A stretch of 64,000 nucleotides of DNA from Gimesia fumaroli. GTDB lineage: Bacteria > Planctomycetota > Planctomycetia > Planctomycetales > Planctomycetaceae. Numbering within the stretch: position 1 is the stretch's first letter; every line of letters starts with the position of its first letter. A program made the position numbers and the translations under genes. The stretch lies in contig NZ_CP037452.1 in the NCBI RefSeq assembly GCF_007754425.1, positions 1,211,501-1,275,500 on the forward strand. The letters are read 5' to 3'. The notes below the pieces were generated by a model. It worked only from the letters and a program-made list of their open reading frames with translations. It had not been told where the DNA came from and did not search any database. Below, in pieces: positions 53,848 to 60,628 of this stretch.

Positions 53848-54609
53848 ATGATCGGAACGTTTCCCTTATTCGATACCCACTTTCATATCATTGATGATCG
53901 CTTTCCGCTGGTTCCCAATCAGGGATATCTGCCGGAGCCGTTTACGGTTGAAGATTACTCGCGACGGATGCAGGATTATAATTTGAGTGGCGGAGCCGTC
54001 GTGTCGGGTTCGTTTCAGGCGTTTGACCAGACGTATCTGATCGATGCCCTTAAGAAGCTCGGTCCTGGTTATGTGGGAGTCACCCAGGTGCCGGCTACGG
54101 TGACAGATGCAGAACTGCAGGAGCTTGACTCTGCCGGTGTACGTGCCCTGCGGTTCAATCTGAAGCGGGGCGGTTCAGAAGAGCTGTCGCAGTTAGATCG
54201 GATGGCGCAGCGGGTTTATGAGCTTGCCGGTTGGAATGTGGAACTCTATGTTGATTCGCGGGAACTGGATGAACTGGAACAGACTCTGTCAGCCTTACCT
54301 GCGGTGAGCATTGATCATCTGGGATTGTCACAGGTGGGGTTTTCGACATTACTGCGCCTGGCAGAACAGGGAGTGCGTGTGAAGGCAACCGGTTTTGGTC
54401 GGGTCGATTTTGATGTGCGGGGCGCGTTAAAGGATTTGTACTCTGCTAATCCCGAAGCTCTGATGTTTGGCACCGATGTGCCTTCCACCCGCGCACCGCG
54501 GCCTTATGAGGATGAGGATTTTTTGCTCGTTGCGGAAACTCTGGGAGCAGAAGCGGCTGGGAGAGTCTTTTCGGAGAACGCATTCGCGTTTTATCGCATA
54601 CGTGACTGA
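53848..54609 (+). CDS. Amidohydrolase family 2 (TIM-barrel metal hydrolase)
   Basis: About 253 residues. It opens with FPLFDTHFHIID, the metal-binding motif of the fuconolactonase-like amidohydrolases, and has SIDHLGLSQVG (about 158) and LMFGTDVPSTRAPRPY (about 213), giving the later barrel His and Asp. AGGGA lies 9 bases before the ATG at 53848; a GTG at 53830, directly after the nitrilase stop, is also in frame. A second member of this family is at 2564-3439. Substrate unknown. Confidence 0.85.
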   Translation: MIGTFPLFDTHFHIIDDRFPLVPNQGYLPEPFTVEDYSRRMQDYNLSGGAVVSGSFQAFDQTYLIDALKKLGPGYVGVTQVPATVTDAELQELDSAGVRALRFNLKRGGSEELSQLDRMAQRVYELAGWNVELYVDSRELDELEQTLSALPAVSIDHLGLSQVGFSTLLRLAEQGVRVKATGFGRVDFDVRGALKDLYSANPEALMFGTDVPSTRAPRPYEDEDFLLVAETLGAEAAGRVFSENAFAFYRIRD

Positions 54610-54727
54610 TGCGGGAATGAACTTTCAGAACGCCAATCGTGTCATGGTCGATACCGACAAGAGAGAGTTGATCCGACAGAGTTTTTGTACTGAGTGTTTT
54701 GTTCTCGTTTTATTATGATTAGAGCCT

Positions 54728-55124
54728 GTGAGTTTATTTGATAGCTATGTCCCGCAGCCACCTCTTCGGTGTCCGGTGTGTGATTCCCTCCTTGCAAACT
54801 GGCAAGGGAAAGATGGTCCTTGCCTGTTACTTACCTGGCAGCAGGGAGTGAGGTTTCCCATAGCGCACGAACTACCGGAAGAGAGTGTTGATGATTCAAA
54901 GTCATTTCTGGAAACTGCCTCCGAGGTTTGAATTTTATACTGATGGGTGCCGGTGTGATCGCCTGATCGAAGCCTATGGATTCTGTGAACGGGGGGTATG
55001 GTGTCGTACCGAGATCGTGACACATTTGAATTATCGACCTGGCTACACAACCAGTGAGCGGGAAGCGCATCGGTTTCGGAAAGAACTTCTACGTTGGGAG
55101 CGGGAGTCGCCGGACGAGTTATAG
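54728..55124 (+). pseudogene. Small Cys-rich protein gene broken by a frameshift
   Basis: The first frame (GTG at 54728 to TGA at 54931) gives MSLFDSYVPQPPLRCPVC and then LLANWQGKDGPCLLL; the second (from about 54900 to 55124) gives KLPPRFEFYTDGCRC then GFCERGVWCRTEIVTH. I recall one protein family in which both parts are a single chain of about 130 residues. They lie in different frames overlapping at 54885-54931, so one base was probably lost or gained near 54900-54925. Either a decayed gene or a sequencing error. Confidence 0.65.
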
Positions 55125-55265
55125 GAGGACGTACGAGCGTTTGATCACCTGGGGGGACTGAAACACCGAGGTCAGGGCACGTTGTTCGAACTGTGATTGA
55201 CTGATTTTCGGGGATGGCTTATTGTGCACCCCCGGCGAGTCACTCATTTTCACAGGGAGGTCGAG

Positions 55266-55640
55266 ATGTCAGTGAGTTTTCAGAAGTCTGGCTGGTTTAT
55301 CCGAGGCATCATTGTTTTTTGTTTGACGTTGATGGTCTTTGTGGCAGGAGTGTTGATCCAGGGAGCCGATTTCGGAGGATCGGCCAGCGGTCGACTGGCC
55401 AACGGTCGTTCGGTGCAGGCACGCTCGGATGCCTGGTCTTTACAAACCCGGTTTTCAGGAGATACGGCGATGATTGATACCGCCGGTTACAAAATCGTGG
55501 TGGCGCCCCAGGAATTGAAAGTGGATGGCAAACCAGTCGCTAAGATTGACGCTGAGGTCAAAGCCGTCGATGTAAACGTGCAGGGTGGCACGGTGACGTT
55601 TCTGGCGAATGGGAAATCGGTCGGGACGTATCGGCGATAG
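55266..55640 (+). CDS. Membrane-anchored hypothetical protein (124 aa)
   Basis: One N-terminal transmembrane helix (about 12-34) is followed by a periplasmic or cytosolic domain of 85 residues rich in beta strands, with ASGRLANGRSVQARSD, KIVVAPQELKVDGKPVAKID and TVTFLANGKSVG. No family known to me. The ATG at 55266 has GGGAGG six bases upstream; an earlier TTG is in frame but unsupported. Confidence 0.65.
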   Translation: MSVSFQKSGWFIRGIIVFCLTLMVFVAGVLIQGADFGGSASGRLANGRSVQARSDAWSLQTRFSGDTAMIDTAGYKIVVAPQELKVDGKPVAKIDAEVKAVDVNVQGGTVTFLANGKSVGTYRR

Positions 55641-55865
55641 GTTTTTTGATTCGCAAGTGCCAGTCAGGCACTCTGGTAAGAGCGCACCTCGCGATGTTTC
55701 CACAAAGTACATTGTTTGTGCTGTGCGCCAGCTTTCCCTTGAATTCCTTTTCTGTTGAGTTACGGACAGAAAGTCTGATTCCTGCTTGAGGTCCACAAAT
55801 GTGTCCTGTCATAATGGGAGCCGGACCTGAATAGACATCTTGATTTCCCAGCAAAGGAACGGGCT

Positions 55866-56684
55866 ATGAGTAACGAAGATAATATCGTGATGAATCAAGG
55901 CGATGACCCGGAGATGGAAGCCGCCAGCAAACAGGCACGAAAAACGTTTCGCTATTTCTGGCGGGAGATGTCGTGGGAATACCGTCGCATCATTCCCGGG
56001 CTGGATCTGGCTGCGGTCAAAGTCCCCTTTACTGATTTGGACGTCGCGCCCGGCGATCCTGATACCGAGCATATGTGGGTCAGCGAAATTCAATGTGACG
56101 GCAAAGAACTTATGGGAACCCTGCTCAATTCGCCGGCGTGGCTGACGAATATCAGTGCCGGTGATCCGGTTTGTGAACCCGTGTCCGAAATCAGCGACTG
56201 GATGTTTTCAATCCAAGGCAAAGTTTATGGTGCGTATACCGTGAACCTGCTCCGTTCGCGAATGTCTCCTCGAGAGAGGAAAGAGCACGATCAGGCCTGG
56301 GGGCTGGATTTCGGCGATCCGGAAGAGATTGAAGTGGTTTATGTCGAGCCTAAACAGACAGCGGGCTTCCTGGGTCTGTTTGGCAAGAAGTCGGTCATTG
56401 ATCCCGAAGAACGACGTCGAGCCAAAATTGAGCATCCGATGAGTATCAACATGGGAGAATCACTCAAAGAGTCGCTGAAAGAGTCGAAAGAGATGTTGCA
56501 TGCAACCGACGAAGATGGCTGGACGATGCTGCACCGTGATGCACTGGCAGGCAATGCGACGATTGTCAAAATCCTGCTGAAGCATGGCGCTGATAAAAAT
56601 TTAAAAACCCCGGACGGCGATACGGCCTTGGATCTGGCCCGCATTTTTGGCTGGAAGCATGTGATCAAACTGCTTTCGGAGTGA
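55866..56684 (+). CDS. DUF2314 and ankyrin-repeat protein
   Basis: The 272-residue protein joins two parts. Residues about 15-110 match the DUF2314 (YegJ-like) family, with FRYFWREMSWEYRRIIPGL, AAVKVPF and HMWVSEIQCDGKELMGTLLNSP. Residues about 215-272 hold two ankyrin repeats, DGWTMLHRDALAGNATIVK and DGDTALDLARIFGWKHVIK. A KES-rich linker joins them. DUF2314-ankyrin fusions occur in many bacteria among immunity-like small genes, function unknown. Cytosolic. Confidence 0.85.
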   Translation: MSNEDNIVMNQGDDPEMEAASKQARKTFRYFWREMSWEYRRIIPGLDLAAVKVPFTDLDVAPGDPDTEHMWVSEIQCDGKELMGTLLNSPAWLTNISAGDPVCEPVSEISDWMFSIQGKVYGAYTVNLLRSRMSPRERKEHDQAWGLDFGDPEEIEVVYVEPKQTAGFLGLFGKKSVIDPEERRRAKIEHPMSINMGESLKESLKESKEMLHATDEDGWTMLHRDALAGNATIVKILLKHGADKNLKTPDGDTALDLARIFGWKHVIKLLSE

Positions 56685-56772
56685 GATATTGATTCGTCGA
56701 TGACCGAAAACATTTTCAGGTACCTGAGTACTATAGAGTAATATTGACTTGAATAGATTAGAGGGAACTCTG

Positions 56773-57156
56773 ATGGGGGCTGCATTTTTCATTGTGTTGG
56801 AACGAGACATTGATGGGGTTGATACATTCATAGATGGGAAAGCACTTTCCCGCTCGATTGATGCGCTGGATCAGGCTGCAAGAGAGCAAGGCGTACGTCC
56901 CTTGTCTGATTTTTTCAGTATTGATGCCGAAGAGGCGGCTGCTTTTCTTGAAGGAGAAGACGCTGACATGGACGACATCGAGTTACCAGAGCTTCAGCAA
57001 TTCTCGGCTGAGGATGGATTGACCACTGTTTCCGCCTTGCTGACGCATCCGGCAGGACAGTCTGAGGGGGTTCAAGAAGATTTGCTTGAGTGTCAGCGGC
57101 TCCTTAGTCTGGCAGCAGAGCAGAAGCTAGACTGGCACTTTGAGATTGACTACTGA
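56773..57156 (+). CDS. Hypothetical protein (127 aa)
   Basis: A soluble acidic protein starting MGAAFFIVLERDIDG, with FIDGKALSRSIDALDQAAREQGV next and a Glu/Asp-rich linker (about 62-80). The MGAAFF(I/V)VLE opening recurs, as I recall, in small proteins across planctomycetes and other bacteria, but no function is known. AGAGGGAA upstream supports ATG 56773. The next gene follows after nine bases. Confidence 0.65.
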   Translation: MGAAFFIVLERDIDGVDTFIDGKALSRSIDALDQAAREQGVRPLSDFFSIDAEEAAAFLEGEDADMDDIELPELQQFSAEDGLTTVSALLTHPAGQSEGVQEDLLECQRLLSLAAEQKLDWHFEIDY

Positions 57157-57165
57157 GACGAAGTG

Positions 57166-57444
57166 ATGCCTGATCCCAAACAGTTAAAAGTGAATGATCG
57201 GGTACGGTTTGTCAGTCTGCCTGAGGAATGGGATAACCCGAAATTTACTGTGCATGCCAGTTGTGTCCGCTTCATGAAGCAGTTGATTCAACGAAAGTAT
57301 TCTTCACGAATCCATGAGCTTGACGAAAACGGTTTCTCCTGGATCGAAGCCCGGATACGCAAGGGAAACGTGATTGAGTATCATGGGTGGTGTATTTTTG
57401 AAGAGACCGGCTGGGTGAAAGTGCAGCCTCGAAAGAAGAAGTGA
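57166..57444 (+). CDS. Hypothetical protein (92 aa)
   Basis: A 92-residue basic protein of SH3-like appearance: LKVNDRVRFVSLPEEW at the start, IEARIRKGNVIEYHGWCIFEETGW later, and a lysine tail. Not assigned to a family. ATG 57166 is chosen (a GTG one codon upstream is possible). Its stop overlaps the next reading frame. Confidence 0.6.
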   Translation: MPDPKQLKVNDRVRFVSLPEEWDNPKFTVHASCVRFMKQLIQRKYSSRIHELDENGFSWIEARIRKGNVIEYHGWCIFEETGWVKVQPRKKK

Positions 57445-57449
57445 TTTCC

Positions 57450-57905
57450 ATGACCGACATCACTGTTGATCTGAATGGCTATTGCGTCAATCTGCGTGTG
57501 GCGGCGATTGTCACGCGTGGGACGGAGGTGCTGTTGTGCCGACCTCGGGGGCATGACTGGTGGTTTCTGCCAGGGGGACGGATTAAAACGAATGAAGACT
57601 CTCACGCCGCGCTGCACCGGGAATTAACTGAAGAGATCGGACCGGGGTTTGAGGTGATCCGGCCGACAGTTATCGTGGAGAATTTCTTTGACCTGGACGG
57701 CACGCGCTTTCATGAACTTTGTACGATTTATGAAGTCGCCTGGAACGGGGGAGAATTGAATGGGAATCCAGCGGAGTATGAGGAAGTGTTTGCCTGGTTT
57801 CCACGGGAGCAGTTGGCGGACATCGTTCTCAAGCCGGATTTTCTGAAAGAGCCGATCAACAATCCGCAGCCTGGCCTGCAGCTGATTGTGAATCGGGACA
57901 ATTGA
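57450..57905 (+). CDS. Nudix hydrolase
   Basis: About 151 residues with a complete Nudix box (GGRIKTNEDSHAALHRELTEEIG, given here in family form Gx5Ex7REUxEExGU), residues about 42-64. Nudix enzymes cut nucleoside diphosphates linked to another group; the substrate cannot be told. The ATG at 57450 or a GTG at 57441 overlapping the previous stop may be used. A second, different Nudix gene follows. Confidence 0.88.
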   Translation: MTDITVDLNGYCVNLRVAAIVTRGTEVLLCRPRGHDWWFLPGGRIKTNEDSHAALHRELTEEIGPGFEVIRPTVIVENFFDLDGTRFHELCTIYEVAWNGGELNGNPAEYEEVFAWFPREQLADIVLKPDFLKEPINNPQPGLQLIVNRDN

Positions 57906-57930
57906 TGTGAGGGATCACCCCACTACTTTT

Positions 57931-57952
57931 CACTGGTGGCAAGCCACCAGTG
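57931..57952. repeat. REP-like palindrome
   Basis: CACTGGTGGC, two bases AA, GCCACCAGTG: perfect 10-bp arms. It follows TTTT and is followed by CCACC. A sister copy with two compensating changes (GT for GG, AAC for ACC) is at 60360-60381. Confidence 0.85.
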
Positions 57953-57973
57953 CCACCCCGCCGGGACAATGAA

Positions 57974-58423
57974 ATGATTTACCGCAACCGCGTCTTTACA
58001 TATATTACAAACGGGGGGCATCTGCTGGTATTTGACCATGTGGATTTTCCGAACGCGGGCACACAAATTCCGGGAGGCACGATCGAGCCGGGCGAGACTC
58101 CGGAAGCGGCAGCATTGCGAGAAGCCCGCGAAGAGACCGGACTGGGATCACTTTCGATTCGATCCTTTATCGCAAATGAAACAGTGGACCTGACGCCGTT
58201 TGGGAAACTGGAAACGATCAACGGCTGGTTTTATCATCTGGAATATGATGGGGAGCGTCAGGACCGCTGGCGGTATGCAGAGCAGACACCCGGTGATGGC
58301 AGTTTGGAGCCGATTTTGTTTGAATTGTATTGGATCTCACTTCAGGAAATGATTACGCTGAATGCCGTTGATAATCGGTATCTGGACCAGATTCGTGAAA
58401 TCTTAAAAAGTGGTGTAAGATGA
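57974..58423 (+). CDS. Nudix hydrolase
   Basis: About 149 residues: TYITNGGHLLVFDHVDFPNAG then the Nudix box GGTIEPGETPEAAALREAREETG (residues about 33-55, with the catalytic REAREE). Substrate unknown. The ATG at 57974 (MIYRNRVFTY) is used. It ends in an ATGA overlap with the following membrane-protein gene, so the two are coupled. Confidence 0.88.
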   Translation: MIYRNRVFTYITNGGHLLVFDHVDFPNAGTQIPGGTIEPGETPEAAALREAREETGLGSLSIRSFIANETVDLTPFGKLETINGWFYHLEYDGERQDRWRYAEQTPGDGSLEPILFELYWISLQEMITLNAVDNRYLDQIREILKSGVR

Positions 58424-58824
58424 ATGATTCCAATCAACGACAGATTTCGTCGCGTACCGGTTTTGTGCTGCTGTTACTCGCTGTTGTGCCGCCGGTTGTG
58501 CTGTCTTATTTGAAGGCGAATCAAATTTGGCTGGGGGTGTCTTTACTGGCGGTGCCGCTGATTCTGATGGCGGTCTGGAGCGATCTCGGCTTTCTCCTGG
58601 GGAGCATCGCTTTCTGGGGGATACTGCTGCTCATGACATGGGGGACCGTAGAGGAAGGGCAGGTTGACAATCCGCTACCTGGGTTTGCGGCTGTTTTCGG
58701 ATTTGTATTTTATATTCTGTTTTATGGCCCCGTATTTTTGTTGATGAAATCGACAGATCGAGTCAAGGCATCTTGGTCGAGTAAACGTCCCGTTGATGCG
58801 CACGAAGATCAAGATGGAAATTGA
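58420..58824 (+). CDS. Hypothetical multi-pass membrane protein (134 aa)
   Basis: Probably four transmembrane segments (about 12-30, 34-50, 53-72, 86-108) and a charged C-terminal tail. No family recognised. The ATG at 58420 overlaps the Nudix stop by 4 bases. Confidence 0.65.
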   Translation: MNDSNQRQISSRTGFVLLLLAVVPPVVLSYLKANQIWLGVSLLAVPLILMAVWSDLGFLLGSIAFWGILLLMTWGTVEEGQVDNPLPGFAAVFGFVFYILFYGPVFLLMKSTDRVKASWSSKRPVDAHEDQDGN

Positions 58825-58911
58825 TCGTTTATTTTTTCTTACCTGTATGTGAAGCCTATTGCAAATTTTCATGCAGTCTCAAGTAAAGTTTAACAGGAGA
58901 AATCCCAATAC

Positions 58912-59355
58912 ATGGAATCGAATTTTGAACTATCTCTGGAAGCGGTCGACGCTGGTCAACGGCCTCCTGTTTTTCGGCTCGCGTTTTCTTCCAGCAGCGA
59001 GCGGCTGTTGCTGCCTTATCCTGAGGTGACAGGTTTGCAATTCCTTGATGCGGCGGGCGAAAAAGTTGCGGAATGGAGAACAGCGTATCTTTCGATCACG
59101 CCTTTGGATGAATTTGTGCTTCGCCCCGGTGGCCGAATTGCCTTTGATCTGGAAACGCCTGACAAACTACCACCGGCCAGAGAACATGACTGGACGATTC
59201 AACTCCCTCCCGGGCGAATGAGTGTACGCTACGTCTATGAGGTTGAGGCCGACAAAAAGCGTTATGACTTTCTGGCGAAGGGATCCCGGTTTGCAGCGAT
59301 TACGAAATTCTGGGGCGGACGGGTCGAGTCACCGATGATTGAATTTGATGCTTAA
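58912..59355 (+). CDS. Hypothetical protein (147 aa)
   Basis: A soluble, beta-rich protein with no recognised motif: LSLEAVDAGQRPPVFRLAF, YPEVTGLQFLDAAGEKVAEW, RPGGRIAFDLETPDKLPP. The strand pattern resembles an immunoglobulin-like fold of the intracellular proteinase inhibitor type, but this is only an impression. AGGAGAA lies about 13 bases before the ATG. Confidence 0.6.
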   Translation: MESNFELSLEAVDAGQRPPVFRLAFSSSSERLLLPYPEVTGLQFLDAAGEKVAEWRTAYLSITPLDEFVLRPGGRIAFDLETPDKLPPAREHDWTIQLPPGRMSVRYVYEVEADKKRYDFLAKGSRFAAITKFWGGRVESPMIEFDA

Positions 59356-59534
59356 TTTACTCCAATTTGGAGCCCTCCCAACGATTCTTTGCCCGGGAAG
59401 AACCCGAGTTTAGAGGATTTCGCTACTTTAAATTTCAGATCTCGAATTGTATGATATGCCTGTAAGTCGGATCGGTAATTGCGTTCTTTAATTGAGTGCC
59501 GACTGAAGTCCTTTTTGATTAGAGCTTGAGAACT

Positions 59535-60332
59535 ATGGCTTCTTCATCACAGTCTGTTACGAATGACCGGTTGACGTCGGAGGAATTTGCGAAATTCGAG
59601 CAAGACGGCTATCTGATTCTGCGGAATCTTTGCCCTGAGTCGCTCAGGCAGGAGATGCTGGCGACGACGAAAGACGGGTTGTCGCGGGTCGTGGAGCCGG
59701 TGGAGTATGAAGCCGATGTGGAATACCCGGGTTCGCCCCCTTCACGAAATGTGATGGGGGGGGAAACGGTGCGGCGGCTCAAGCAGGCGCACAGTCGCGG
59801 GATGTGCTTTACCGACCTGATCAATCATCCGGCGCTGGTGGGACGACTGGCTCAGTTGCTGGGACCCGATTATGTGATGCCGCTGGCGCATCATAATTGT
59901 GTAATGACCAAGCAGCCTGAGTTCAGCAGCGATACATTGTGGCATCAGGATATCCGGTTCTGGTCGTTTGAACGCAAAGAGCTAATCAGTGTCTGGGTGG
60001 CGCTGGGTGAGGAAAATCTGGATAACGGCTGTTTGAAAGTGATCCCCGGAACGCATCGGATGGAATTCAAGCCCGATCAACTGGACGAGCGGATTTTTCT
60101 ACGGCCCGATGTGCCTGAGAATCAGGAGTTGATTGATACGAGTGTCGCTGCAGAATTGCATCCGGGCGATGTGTTATTTTTTCACTGCCGAACGTTTCAT
60201 GCAGCGACCCGGAATTATACGAACCAGCCGAAGTTCTCGGCGGTGTTTACGTTTCGGCCTGCCGATAATCCGCCGGTGCGTGATTCCCGTTCCGCGGCGC
60301 TGCCGGAATTGATTGTTCATACGAGGCAGTAG
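59535..60332 (+). CDS. Phytanoyl-CoA dioxygenase (PhyH) family protein
   Basis: The 265-residue Fe(II)/2-oxoglutarate-type oxygenase starts its domain with FEQDGYLILRNLCPE (about 18). Iron ligands are H137 and D139 (WHQD) and H222 (TFHAATRN), with R226 likely binding 2-oxoglutarate. Members hydroxylate lipids, amino acids, or natural products; the substrate is unknown. The ATG at 59535 is used (a TTG nine bases earlier is in frame). REP-like repeats follow. Confidence 0.88.
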   Translation: MASSSQSVTNDRLTSEEFAKFEQDGYLILRNLCPESLRQEMLATTKDGLSRVVEPVEYEADVEYPGSPPSRNVMGGETVRRLKQAHSRGMCFTDLINHPALVGRLAQLLGPDYVMPLAHHNCVMTKQPEFSSDTLWHQDIRFWSFERKELISVWVALGEENLDNGCLKVIPGTHRMEFKPDQLDERIFLRPDVPENQELIDTSVAAELHPGDVLFFHCRTFHAATRNYTNQPKFSAVFTFRPADNPPVRDSRSAALPELIVHTRQ

Positions 60333-60359
60333 GCGGCGTCAAGATCGGGTTTTCAGTTT

Positions 60360-60381
60360 CACTGTTGGCAAGCCAACAGTG
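60360..60381. repeat. REP-like palindrome
   Basis: CACTGTTGGC, AA, GCCAACAGTG: perfect 10-bp arms. The same design as 57931-57952, and each sits just after TTTC or TTTT. A half copy (GAGCCAACAGTGCG) is at 60591-60604. Confidence 0.85.
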
Positions 60382-60417
60382 CCACGCTATTTTTTGCTAC
60401 CACGAAAGATACGAAAT

Positions 60418-60604
60418 GGTGCTGTTGGCACCGGCACCATTCGTAGGGTGCGGACCCATGTGTCCGCCCGCCTGGTGAGGCGGTTTGGAATGATGCCTGG
60501 GATGGGACAAGTATCGGGTTCGAATGGTATGCCTGGTGAAGACGCTTCATACGTGGCCGACACATGGGTCGACCCCTACGCGCGGTTGTTGAGCCAACAG
60601 TGCG
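60418..60604. repeat. Long imperfect inverted repeat (REP composite)
   Basis: Bases 60442-60467 (CGTAGGGTGCGGACCCATGT and on) and 60555-60580 (ending GGGTCGACCCCTACG) are reverse complements with about four mismatches. Outside them TGCTGTTGGC (60419-60428) and GCCAACAGTGC (60593-60603) also pair. Between the arms GCCTGGTGA occurs twice. This looks like a small palindromic mobile or BIME-type element between convergent genes. Confidence 0.65.
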
Positions 60605-60628
60605 ACGCGGGACATGCTTGAATACTCT

